A stretch of DNA of 19,071 nt from Bacillota bacterium (GCA_023413555.1 JAEZPG010000070.1:1-19071); one strand, 5' to 3'. Positions 5,569-13,318 are shown, numbered from the stretch's first letter. Numbers and translations: made by a program. Notes: a model not told the origin generated them from the letters alone.

Positions 5569-6950
5569 ACGAAAGAATGGTACATGACATAGTGCAGAAA
5601 GTTATGGCCAGTATGCAAATGACAGTCCCAGCAAAAGGGAAACATGGCGTATTTGAGAATATGAATGATGCAATTAATGCATCCATTGAAGCACAGAAGG
5701 TAATGCGGAAATTATCGCTGGATCAAAGAGAGAAGATAATCTCTGCAATCAGAAAAAAAACCCATGAAAATGCAGAATTACTAGCTAATATGGGTGTTAA
5801 AGAAACTGGAATGGGTAATGTCGGCGACAAAATATTGAAACATCATCTGACTGCGGACAAAACACCAGGTACAGAAGATATAACTACTATTGCATGGTCT
5901 GGAGATAGAGGACTTACCTTGGTTGAGATGGGACCATTTGGTGTAATTGGTGCTATTACACCTGCCACTAATCCATCAGAGACAGTAATTTGTAACTCCA
6001 TTGGTATGATTGCCGGTGGTAATACAGTGGTATTTAATCCTCATCCAAATGCTAAAATGACGACATTATATACGATTAATATGATTAATGAAGCGTCACT
6101 TGAAGCAGGTGGACCAGATAATGTGGCGGTTACTGTTGAGATACCTACTATGGAGACAAGCTCTATTATGATGAAACACCCAGCGATTCCTCTTTTAGTG
6201 GCTACTGGAGGACCAGGAGTTGTCACTGCAGTTCTTTCAAGTGGCAAGAGAGCAATTGGCGCAGGAGCAGGTAACCCACCTGTATTGGTTGATGAAACAG
6301 CTGATGTGAGAAAAGCTGCCAGAGATATCGTAAATGGATGTGTCTTTGACAATAACCTTCCATGTATCGCAGAGAAGGAAATTGTGGCTGTGGATAGTAT
6401 AGCTGATGAATTGATGGATTACATGATTCGGGAGAACGGATGTTATCTAGCAAGTACGGATGTTCAGGACAAATTGATTCAGGTAGTGATTACTCCTAAA
6501 GGGGCCCTAAATAGAAAATGTGTTGGTAGAGATGCTAGAACGCTTTTGGCAATGGTTGGAGTGGAGGTTTCTCCTGATATTCGTTGTATCGTATTTGAGG
6601 GACCTAAAGAACATCCACTTATTACGAAAGAATTAATGATGCCTATTCTTGGATTAGTTCGAGTGAAGGACTTTGATGAAGGCGTTGAGACAGCAGTTTG
6701 GTTGGAACATGGCAATCGACATACAGCTCATATACATTCCAAGAATGTTGATAATATTACTACATATGCAAAAGCGCTGGATACAGCAATTCTTGTAAAG
6801 AATGGACCTAGTTATGCAGCTCTTGGGTATGGTGGTGAAGGTTATTGTACCTTTACTATAGCATCCAGAACAGGAGAAGGCTTAACAAGTGCACAAACCT
6901 TTACAAAGAGAAGACGTTGTACAATGTCAGATAGTTTATGCATTAGATAA
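5559..6950 (+). CDS. pduP: CoA-acylating propionaldehyde dehydrogenase
   Basis: 463 residues. It oxidises propionaldehyde with NAD+ and CoA to propionyl-CoA inside the microcompartment. Residues 1-20 (MAVDERMVHDIVQKVMASMQ) form an amphipathic encapsulation helix, followed by a short linker and the aldehyde dehydrogenase body from about residue 33. The catalytic Cys is 269 in NNLPCIAEKE. GPFGVIGAITPATNPSE (125-141) belongs to the cofactor-binding region. The start is GTG 5559, supported by AAGGAGG at 5545-5551 and by the complete helix it yields. It overlaps the preceding gene by 10 bases. It supplies PduL with acyl-CoA and exchanges NADH with the alcohol dehydrogenase encoded next. Confidence 0.94.
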   Translation: MAVDERMVHDIVQKVMASMQMTVPAKGKHGVFENMNDAINASIEAQKVMRKLSLDQREKIISAIRKKTHENAELLANMGVKETGMGNVGDKILKHHLTADKTPGTEDITTIAWSGDRGLTLVEMGPFGVIGAITPATNPSETVICNSIGMIAGGNTVVFNPHPNAKMTTLYTINMINEASLEAGGPDNVAVTVEIPTMETSSIMMKHPAIPLLVATGGPGVVTAVLSSGKRAIGAGAGNPPVLVDETADVRKAARDIVNGCVFDNNLPCIAEKEIVAVDSIADELMDYMIRENGCYLASTDVQDKLIQVVITPKGALNRKCVGRDARTLLAMVGVEVSPDIRCIVFEGPKEHPLITKELMMPILGLVRVKDFDEGVETAVWLEHGNRHTAHIHSKNVDNITTYAKALDTAILVKNGPSYAALGYGGEGYCTFTIASRTGEGLTSAQTFTKRRRCTMSDSLCIR

Positions 6951-6966
6951 ATAAGGAGGAAATGTA

Positions 6967-8187
6967 ATGGCAGTAAATGAACAGGATGTAGAGCAGATAG
7001 TAAAACAGATTTTAAATCAGATATCGGGTTCTGCTATGCAGTCATCCAGTACAGCTATGGGAGGAAGTAAGGATACTACCGGAATTCCTTCAACAGCGCA
7101 TGTTGCAATGCTTACTTCAGTAGGGAATTTTGAAATAAAGGAATACCCAATGCCAACAGTTGGAGATGATGACATTCTTGTTAAGGTTGAAGGTTGTGGA
7201 GTATGTGGAACAGACGCACACGAGTATAAACGTGATCCATTTAGCCTGATTCCAGTTGCGCTAGGGCATGAAGGAACTGGCGAAATCGTAAAGATGGGTA
7301 AGAATGTAAGGAAAGACAGCGCAGGAAAAGACCTACATATTGGCGATAAAGTAGTAACTTGTATGATTTTTAAGGATAACCCAGATATTACAATGTTTGA
7401 TATGAATAAACAAAATATCGGGGATGCAAGTGTTTATGGTTTGCTTCCAGATGATGAAATTCATCTTAATGGATGGTTTTCCGATTATATTTTAGTTCGT
7501 GGAGGCTCCACTATTTTTAATGTAAGTGATCTTGATTTGGATTCTAGAATTCTTATAGAGCCTTGTGCAGTACTAATACATGCAGTGGAGAGAGCAAAGA
7601 CAACCGATATTCTTCGTTTTAACAGCCGTGTGGTTGTGCAGGGATGTGGACCTATTGGTTTGATTTGTATCGCTGTCTTACGTACTATGGGTATTGAGAA
7701 TATAACAGCAGTAGATGGGAACCAGACAAGACTTGATTTTGCTAAGAGACTTGGAGCAACTAATACGGTTAGCTTTAAAGATTATCAGGGAGTTGAAGCA
7801 CTTACAGGAGCGGTAAAGGATTCCTTTGGTGGATATCTGGCTGACTTCGCATTCCAATGCACAGGAAACCCAATGGCACACGCAAACATCTATAAGTTTA
7901 TCCGCAATGGTGGAGGACTATGCGAGCTTGGATTCTTTGTAAATGGAGGAGACGCTACAATCAATCCTCATTTTGATCTTTGCTCAAAGGAAATTACCTT
8001 AGTAGGTTCATGGGTTTATACATTAAGAGATTATGCAACCACTTTTGATTTCTTAAAAAGAGCTAACGCAATTGGGTTACCATTATCTGAACTGATTACT
8101 CATAAATATCCACTAAACCAGATAAAAGAGGCTTTAGAAACTAACCTTGCAATGACAGGACTTAAAGTTGCAATTGTTAATGAGTAG
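6967..8187 (+). CDS. Zinc-type alcohol dehydrogenase (MDR family) with encapsulation helix
   Basis: 406 residues. It probably reduces propionaldehyde to propanol and/or lactaldehyde to 1,2-propanediol, recycling NADH inside the shell. Residues 1-20 (MAVNEQDVEQIVKQILNQIS) are an amphipathic encapsulation helix closely like that of PduP, followed by a Ser/Gly-rich linker (21-45). Probable catalytic-zinc residues are Cys80 (CGVCGTD), His101-Glu102 (GHE) and Glu198 (IEPC). A Rossmann motif GCGPIG lies at 226-231. The usual four-Cys structural-zinc lobe is missing from the expected region (about 130-150), which has only one Cys. AAGGAGG lies 6953-6959. The alcohol dehydrogenase in Pdu systems (PduQ) is an iron-type enzyme, so this is a different family in the same role. 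Substrate preference is inferred from context. Confidence 0.88.
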   Translation: MAVNEQDVEQIVKQILNQISGSAMQSSSTAMGGSKDTTGIPSTAHVAMLTSVGNFEIKEYPMPTVGDDDILVKVEGCGVCGTDAHEYKRDPFSLIPVALGHEGTGEIVKMGKNVRKDSAGKDLHIGDKVVTCMIFKDNPDITMFDMNKQNIGDASVYGLLPDDEIHLNGWFSDYILVRGGSTIFNVSDLDLDSRILIEPCAVLIHAVERAKTTDILRFNSRVVVQGCGPIGLICIAVLRTMGIENITAVDGNQTRLDFAKRLGATNTVSFKDYQGVEALTGAVKDSFGGYLADFAFQCTGNPMAHANIYKFIRNGGGLCELGFFVNGGDATINPHFDLCSKEITLVGSWVYTLRDYATTFDFLKRANAIGLPLSELITHKYPLNQIKEALETNLAMTGLKVAIVNE

Positions 8188-8201
8188 AAGAGGAATAAGA
8201 G

Positions 8202-8540
8202 ATGGGCAAGGTAAACACACGGAGCAATCCAGAAGCAATAGGACTACTAGAAGTATTTGGACTTGTATGTGCTTTTCTGGCAGCAGATGCTGGATGTAAA
8301 GCAGCTGATGTACATCTGGAGGTATTTGATAAAAATAAACCTGGAAATGCTGATTCACTACCGGTTCCCCTTTTGGTTACTGTTAAATTCAGAGGAAGTA
8401 TCGCAGATGTTGAAGAGGCTATGAGAGCTGCAGAAAAGGTTGCCATGGCTAATACGGGAATTGTTTCTAAGTATATTATTCCAAGACCAACTGATGATAC
8501 TGAGAAAATGCTGAAAATCAGCGCACTTGATCGTAATTAA
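8202..8540 (+). CDS. BMC-H shell protein with extended loop
   Basis: 112 residues, a single BMC domain: AIGLLEVFGLVCAFLAADAGCKAADVHL at the front, RGSIADVEEAMRAAE in the middle and IIPRP near the end. Compared with the canonical 92-93-residue hexamers encoded next, it has a short N-terminal extension. It also has an insertion of roughly a dozen residues (DKNKPGNADSLPVP) where the pore-lining KIGSG loop normally sits. The hexamer pore is therefore likely altered. It lies 14 bases after the alcohol dehydrogenase gene, inside the shell cluster. The domain call is firm; pore behaviour is inferred. Confidence 0.88.
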   Translation: MGKVNTRSNPEAIGLLEVFGLVCAFLAADAGCKAADVHLEVFDKNKPGNADSLPVPLLVTVKFRGSIADVEEAMRAAEKVAMANTGIVSKYIIPRPTDDTEKMLKISALDRN

Positions 8541-8568
8541 ATAATTCATTTTACAAGGAGGACATATT

Positions 8569-8850
8569 ATGTCAAAAGAAGCATTAGGAATGATAGAAAC
8601 AAGAGGACTTACTGCAGCAATCGAGGCAGCAGATGCAATGACTAAGGCAGCAGAAGTAACATTAATAGGAACTGAGAAAATTGGATCTGGATTAGTAACA
8701 GTAATGGTACGTGGAGATGTTGGTGCAGTTAAAGCTGCAGTTGAAGCTGGAAACTATGCTGCAAGCAAACTTGGTGAATTGGTAGCAACTCATGTGATTC
8801 CAAGACCACATAATGATGTGGAAAAGATTCTTCCTCAGTTTAAAAAATAG
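8569..8850 (+). CDS. Canonical BMC-H shell hexamer (PduA/EutM type), copy 1
   Basis: 93 residues, a near-minimal BMC domain: EALGMIETRGLTAAIEAADAM at the start, the pore loop EKIGSG (about 36-41), RGDVGAVKAAVEAG and THVIPRPHNDVE. Such proteins form the bulk of the shell facets and conduct small polar substrates through the hexamer pore. It has a strong ribosome site (AAGGAGG) ahead of ATG 8569, consistent with high expression. It is over 80% identical to the 92-residue protein at 9308, so the two arose by duplication. Confidence 0.95.
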   Translation: MSKEALGMIETRGLTAAIEAADAMTKAAEVTLIGTEKIGSGLVTVMVRGDVGAVKAAVEAGNYAASKLGELVATHVIPRPHNDVEKILPQFKK

Positions 8851-8874
8851 AAAGCAGTACTAAGGAGAATAGGC

Positions 8875-9264
8875 ATGGGTAATGCATATGGATTTATAGA
8901 GATTACTGGTGTAGTAGCTGCGATAGATGTGATTGACATTATGTGTAAGGTGGCAGATGTATCGCTTGCTACATGGGAACGTAAACTTGGTGGAAGACTG
9001 GTAACATTGGTCATTGAGGGAGATGTTGCTGCAGTTCAACAAGCGATAGAAGCTGGTGTTGCCAATGCATTAAAGAAGCCGGTTGCTTCTGGAATTCTTC
9101 CAAATCCACATCCAGAAGTTGTAAGGATTGTTGAACTTTCAGCTAGCCGTTTTAAAAACCAACCAGAGTTATCATCCACAGCAAAGATGTTGGGTGAGGA
9201 TCCACCAGATTTTGTACCGAAAGAAAAAAGTATCAAAAAAGTAAAAGTAAGTAATAAAAAATAA
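8875..9264 (+). CDS. BMC-H shell protein with basic C-terminal tail
   Basis: 129 residues. The first 85 or so are a BMC domain (YGFIEITGVVAAIDVIDIMCKVADV, then IEGDVAAVQQAIEAG, ending ILPNPHPEV). About 40 extra residues follow, ending KEKSIKKVKVSNKK, strongly basic and probably unstructured. The pore loop reads RKLGGR instead of the EKIGSG of its neighbours, making the pore more positive. EutK and PduK also carry C-terminal extensions, but I see no recognisable domain in this tail. It lies between the two near-identical canonical shell genes. A strong GGAG site lies ahead of the start. Confidence 0.9.
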   Translation: MGNAYGFIEITGVVAAIDVIDIMCKVADVSLATWERKLGGRLVTLVIEGDVAAVQQAIEAGVANALKKPVASGILPNPHPEVVRIVELSASRFKNQPELSSTAKMLGEDPPDFVPKEKSIKKVKVSNKK

Positions 9265-9307
9265 ATTATAAAAGGTAAATTATAAAGAATAATAGGAGGA
9301 TTAAATT

Positions 9308-9586
9308 ATGTCACAGGAAGCATTAGGAATGATTGAAACAAGAGGATTGGTAGCAGCAATAGAAGCAGCGGATGCTATGTGTAAAGCAGCAAATGTAACA
9401 TTAGTAGGTACTGAGAAGATCGGCTCTGGATTAGTAACTGTTATGGTACGTGGAGATGTTGGAGCTGTTAAATCATCTGTTGAAGCAGGAGCTAGTAGTG
9501 CTGGTGCATTAGGTGAATTAGTTGCAACACATGTAATCCCAAGACCACACAATGATGTAGAACTTATTTTACCTAAGGTACAATAG
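9308..9586 (+). CDS. Canonical BMC-H shell hexamer (PduA/EutM type), copy 2
   Basis: 92 residues. It differs from copy 1 at 8569 at about 16 positions, mostly in the last third and the C-terminus. It keeps the same pore loop EKIGSG and the same THVIPRPHNDVE segment. Thr25 of copy 1 is Cys25 here. The strong site AGGAGG (9295-9300) precedes ATG 9308. The two copies probably form mixed facets and may even mix within hexamers. Confidence 0.95.
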   Translation: MSQEALGMIETRGLVAAIEAADAMCKAANVTLVGTEKIGSGLVTVMVRGDVGAVKSSVEAGASSAGALGELVATHVIPRPHNDVELILPKVQ

Positions 9587-9600
9587 TCTACTCATAAGGG

Positions 9601-10266
9601 ATGGTGCGAAGTTTGGATTCTTATAACGACATAGAACTAATTACAAGGATGATTCTTCAGACAATTTCTGATGATAAAGAAAAATGTGTCAGCATGAAAG
9701 TGCCAGTTGGGGTATCCGCAAGGCATATACATCTGACACAGGAAGACGTCGAGAAATTGTTTGGCAAGGGTTATCAATTAACGAAGAAAAAAGAATTAAT
9801 GGGTGGTCAGTTCGCAGCGAATGAACAATGTACTATTGTTGGGTTAAAACTTCGTGCAATAGAAAATGTTCGTATATTAGGCCCTGTGAGAAGTGAGTCT
9901 CAGGTAGAAATATCTGCAACTGATGCACGTACACTTGGTATTACGGCTCCACTGAGACAATCAGGGGATATTAAAGACTCAGCACCAATAGCTTTAGTTG
10001 GACCTAAAGGTGTTGTTTATTTGAAAGAAGGTTGCATTGTAGCAGCACGTCACATACATATGACACCCAAAGAGGCTAAAAGTGCGCTCCTTAAAGACGG
10101 GGATTACGTTTCAGTTCGTATGGGAAATGAACGTGGTGCAGTCTTGGATAATGTGAAAATTCGTGTTGATCAATCATTTACATTAGAAATGCACATCGAC
10201 ACAGATGAAGCCAATGCCTGTCAAATTAAACATGGTGATTTAGCGGCAATCATTAAAAACATGTAA
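9601..10266 (+). CDS. pduL: Phosphate propanoyltransferase PduL
   Basis: 221 residues. It converts propionyl-CoA and phosphate to propionyl-phosphate and free CoA, recycling CoA inside the shell. It has the two PduL histidine motifs, SARHIHLT (His42, His44) and AARHIHMT (His151, His153), which contribute zinc ligands in this family. The N-terminal segment YNDIELITRMILQTIS (8-23) is an amphipathic encapsulation helix. The ATG at 9601 directly touches AAGGG (9596-9600), which is too close. An in-frame TTG at 9613, 12 bases from that site, may be the real start and would still keep the helix. The kinase needed to make ATP from propionyl-phosphate is not in the window. Confidence 0.93.
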   Translation: MVRSLDSYNDIELITRMILQTISDDKEKCVSMKVPVGVSARHIHLTQEDVEKLFGKGYQLTKKKELMGGQFAANEQCTIVGLKLRAIENVRILGPVRSESQVEISATDARTLGITAPLRQSGDIKDSAPIALVGPKGVVYLKEGCIVAARHIHMTPKEAKSALLKDGDYVSVRMGNERGAVLDNVKIRVDQSFTLEMHIDTDEANACQIKHGDLAAIIKNM

Positions 10267-10283
10267 CCAATAAGAGGGTAAAT

Positions 10284-10553
10284 ATGATTATAGGTAAAGT
10301 TGTTGGAAGCTTGTTCTCTACGAGAAAAAGCGAGAAATTAGTAGGAAATAAGTTTATGATTGTAGAACCGATTGATGAGATGAACAAATCCGGCGAACAA
10401 TTGGTGGCAATTGATATTATAGGTGCAGGTATTGGTGAGTATGTTCTGGTAGCGCAGGGATCTGCAGCCAGAATAGGATGCGATATGACTGATGTGCCTG
10501 TAGATGCAGCCATTGTTGGGATTATTGATGAAGGACAGGATTGGAGTAAATGA
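10284..10553 (+). CDS. EutN/PduN/CcmL-type pentameric vertex protein (BMC-P)
   Basis: 89 residues, the normal size for BMC-P. The start MIIGKVVGSLFSTRKSEKLVGNKFMIVEP and the segment VAIDIIGAGIGEYVLVAQGSAAR are characteristic of the family. These pentamers cap the vertices of the polyhedral shell, and one copy per locus is usual. GAGGG lies ahead of the ATG. The stop is 1 base before the PduS start. Confidence 0.94.
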   Translation: MIIGKVVGSLFSTRKSEKLVGNKFMIVEPIDEMNKSGEQLVAIDIIGAGIGEYVLVAQGSAARIGCDMTDVPVDAAIVGIIDEGQDWSK

Positions 10554-10554
10554 C

Positions 10555-11880
10555 ATGCTAATTGATGAACTGAGAGAAATAGCCAGGGAGTCAGGGATAG
10601 TAGGAGCCGGCGGTGCCGGCTTCCCTACTTATGCTAAAATGACGAACAAAGCTGATACCGTTATATTAAATTGCGTGGAGTGTGAACCGTTGTTAAAACT
10701 CCATAGACAGCTCTTAGCATTGCATGCAGAGGAGATTGTACTGATGCTTGATGAGGTACGGGAAACACTACATGCTAAAGAAGCGGTTATTGGTATTAAA
10801 AGTGAATATGTCAAAACAATTGAGGCATTAAAGGAAGTTCTTAATGATTATCCTAAAGTAAGAATTTGTGCTTTGCGAGCTGCGTATCCTATGGGTGATG
10901 AAGTAATGCTCATTTATGAAGCAACAGGTCGAGTAATCAAACCAGGTGATCTTCCAATTGATGAGAACGTTGTAGTTTTTAATACTGAGACTATGTATAA
11001 CTTGTATAGATCAGTTAAATTGCAGGTCAATGTTACTAATAAATTGGTTTCTATCGTAGGAGAAATCGATCATCCACTCACGGTAAGAGTTCCAATTGGA
11101 ACTACTGTAAAGGAAGCCATTGGTTTAGCCGGAAAAATTGTTATTGACAATCCGGCTTATGTTATAGGTGGACCAATGATGGGATTCTTAGGAACAGAAC
11201 ATACACCAATAACAAAGACAACAAATGCAATTATTGTTTTACCAAAAGATCATGATATAATAATGTGTATGAATAAAAATATTAATTTTGAGATAAGGAA
11301 AGTTGCATCGTCTTGTTGTCAATGTAAAGCCTGTACAGATTTGTGCCCTAGAAATATGCTGGGACATCCAATAGAACCGCATCGAATTATGAGAGCAGTA
11401 GCAAACAATGATACTAGCCAGTTGTCTGATTTTGTAAATTCTATGTATTGTTGTGGGTGTGGACTTTGTGAAAAATATGCTTGTCCACAAGGCCTTGCAC
11501 CAAAATCTATTATACAGGAATTTAAAATGGGTCTTAAGGCAGCAGGTATCAAGCTAGAAAAACGTGAACCATCTGAGGTAGATGCACAACGTGAATTGAG
11601 AAAAGCTCCAGTGAAAAGATTGGAAGCAAAACTAGGCTTATTAGGTTATGATATAGCAGCACCTTTTATTGATACGACACCAACTACAAAGTATGTTAAA
11701 ATACAAATGAGACAACATATAGGTTCTCCTGCTATTCCTAAAGTCAAGGTTGGAGATATGGTGAAAAAAGGCCAGAAAATAGCGGATGCAGCAGAAGGAT
11801 TAAGTGTTGCAATTCACTGCTCTATTGATGGAAAAGTGGAAAAGGTTACTGAAAAAGAAATTGTTGTTCGTGCCTGTTAG
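10555..11880 (+). CDS. pduS: PduS-type RnfC-like flavin/Fe-S electron-transfer protein
   Basis: 441 residues from the chosen start. The order is: an RnfC/Nuo51-like flavin and nucleotide-binding region beginning GAGGAGFPTYAKM (about 17-29), a SLBB-like section, and two 4Fe-4S motifs (CCQCKACTDLCP and CCGCGLCEKYACP). A lipoyl-like sandwich region is at the end. In B12-dependent Pdu systems PduS is described as a cobalamin reductase. Here the dehydratase is a glycyl-radical enzyme, so NADH oxidation and electron transfer through the PduT-like trimer is more likely. I chose ATG 10555 over the upstream ATG 10504. It gives the family start MLIDELREIARESG and has GGAG 8 bases before it. The longer form would overlap the vertex gene by 50 bases. 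Confidence 0.92.
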   Translation: MLIDELREIARESGIVGAGGAGFPTYAKMTNKADTVILNCVECEPLLKLHRQLLALHAEEIVLMLDEVRETLHAKEAVIGIKSEYVKTIEALKEVLNDYPKVRICALRAAYPMGDEVMLIYEATGRVIKPGDLPIDENVVVFNTETMYNLYRSVKLQVNVTNKLVSIVGEIDHPLTVRVPIGTTVKEAIGLAGKIVIDNPAYVIGGPMMGFLGTEHTPITKTTNAIIVLPKDHDIIMCMNKNINFEIRKVASSCCQCKACTDLCPRNMLGHPIEPHRIMRAVANNDTSQLSDFVNSMYCCGCGLCEKYACPQGLAPKSIIQEFKMGLKAAGIKLEKREPSEVDAQRELRKAPVKRLEAKLGLLGYDIAAPFIDTTPTTKYVKIQMRQHIGSPAIPKVKVGDMVKKGQKIADAAEGLSVAIHCSIDGKVEKVTEKEIVVRAC

Positions 11881-11908
11881 GTGTACATACAGTATGAAAG
11901 GATAATGA

Positions 11909-12460
11909 ATGATGGCCAGAGCAATTGGTATGGTGGAAATAATGACAGTATCAACAGGATTTATGGCAGCTGATGAGATGGCTAAGACTGCTGAAGTCGA
12001 TATTCTCCAGGCGGAGGTTACCTGCCCAGGGAAATTTGTGATTTTGGTTGCAGGAGAATTAAGTGCAGTAAATGCTTCTGTGGATTGTGCTATACGTAAG
12101 TATAGTAGTAAAATAATAGATACATTTGTACTCGGTAATCCTCATGAATCCATTTTTCCAGCAATTTATGGTACTGTAGAAGTCAATAAGATGGATGCTT
12201 TAGGTGTTTTGGAAACATATGACGCGGCAGCAATCATTGTTGCAGCTGATATAGCAGCAAAAACAGCGATAGTCGATTTACTTGAATTACGTATTGCAAA
12301 AGGAATGTGTGGAAAGAGTTACATGACTCTTACTGGCAGTGTTTCAGCAGTAGAGGCAGCAATTGAAAAGGCGAAGGGCGCTGCAGGAGAAAAGGGTATG
12401 TACTTAGACAGTTCTGTGATTGCCAGACCATCGGATAAAATAATGAAATATATAGTATGA
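11909..12460 (+). CDS. pduT: PduT-type BMC-T shell trimer with probable Fe-S pore
   Basis: 183 residues, two tandem BMC domains (about 4-85 and 95-180), as in BMC-T trimers. Cys39 in the motif CPGK corresponds to the Cys that holds a 4Fe-4S cluster at the threefold pore of characterised PduT. A second Cys at 134 (GMCGKSY) lies in the equivalent loop of domain 2. It probably passes electrons between PduS and the outside. AAAGGA (11897-11902) serves either ATG 11909 or the adjacent ATG 11912; the second gives the cleaner family start MARAIGMVE. Confidence 0.92.
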   Translation: MMARAIGMVEIMTVSTGFMAADEMAKTAEVDILQAEVTCPGKFVILVAGELSAVNASVDCAIRKYSSKIIDTFVLGNPHESIFPAIYGTVEVNKMDALGVLETYDAAAIIVAADIAAKTAIVDLLELRIAKGMCGKSYMTLTGSVSAVEAAIEKAKGAAGEKGMYLDSSVIARPSDKIMKYIV

Positions 12461-12500
12461 TATATACAGAACAAATTATTTATTGGTATGGAGGGGAAAT

Positions 12501-13262
12501 ATGCTAGCAGTTGAAAGAAGAAATCTAATTCTTGACAAAATACAGGAGAATGGAAAGGTTATTGTCAATGAATTAAGTAAAGAATTTGATGTTTCAGAAG
12601 AAACCATTCGAAGGGATTTGGAAAAGCTATCTGATGAAGGACATGTTATTAAAAGTTATGGCGGTGCAGTTATAAATGATAAGAGCAGCATTGATTTACC
12701 ATTTAATGTACGTAAGAAATCCAATCCACAGGGAAAACAGATCATTGCGCAACTTGTGAAAAGAGAAATATCAGATGACGACCATATTATTCTAGATGCT
12801 TCGACAACTGCTGTATTTATAGCCAAGGAAATAAAAGAAAAGAAACACTTGACTGTGATAACAAACTCCATTGAAATTCTGTTGGAGCTTTCCGACGTGC
12901 AGGGATGGGATATTATCTCTACCGGAGGCAATCTGGATACTAAAAGCATGGGATTTGTAGGAAAGAAAGTAAATGATCATTTGAGATGCTACAATGCAGA
13001 TAAAGTGTTCTTCTCATGTAAGGGCATTGATTATAATAAAGGTGTCACGGATAGTAATTGTGAAATTGGGAATATAAAACAAGAGATGATTACTTCTGCA
13101 AGTAAAGTATACCTTGTTATAGATTCGTCTAAGTTTGGAAAAGTCGCTTTTTCACAAATATGCAGTATAACTGAGATAAATGTTGTTATTACTGATAAAA
13201 AGCCTAGTCAGAAGTGGCTTGATACCTTTGATCAACTTGGAATTGAGTGTATATATGCCTGA
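12501..13262 (+). CDS. DeoR-family transcriptional regulator
   Basis: 253 residues. An N-terminal winged helix-turn-helix (about 5-58) contains VNELSKEFDVSEETIRRDLEKL, the DeoR signature. A C-terminal phosphosugar-sensing domain (about 75-250) has the DASTT and ITNSIEI segments and an STGGN motif that bind a sugar phosphate in this family. The likely effector is an intermediate of fucose or rhamnose breakdown such as the ketose 1-phosphate. The ATG at 12501 follows GGAGGGG (12490-12496). An upstream in-frame TTG at 12483 would put that ribosome site inside the gene. It sits between the shell genes and the dehydratase gene, so it probably regulates its own operon. Confidence 0.92.
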   Translation: MLAVERRNLILDKIQENGKVIVNELSKEFDVSEETIRRDLEKLSDEGHVIKSYGGAVINDKSSIDLPFNVRKKSNPQGKQIIAQLVKREISDDDHIILDASTTAVFIAKEIKEKKHLTVITNSIEILLELSDVQGWDIISTGGNLDTKSMGFVGKKVNDHLRCYNADKVFFSCKGIDYNKGVTDSNCEIGNIKQEMITSASKVYLVIDSSKFGKVAFSQICSITEINVVITDKKPSQKWLDTFDQLGIECIYA

Positions 13263-13318
13263 TAAGTGAATTGTTGTACCTGTTAATTTTTCAGAAAGAA
13301 TTAGAAATGGAGATTATT

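Noticed and set aside
3876..6715. Long reverse-strand open frames opposite the EutP, PduL-type and dehydrogenase genes
   Set aside because: They are antisense to firmly identified genes, have no ribosome sites or family resemblance, and look like by-products of codon bias.
13247..13318. N-terminal extension of the dehydratase from ATG 13247 as an encapsulation peptide
   Set aside because: The segment overlaps the DeoR gene and is hydrophobic rather than amphipathic. A good ribosome site supports ATG 13319.
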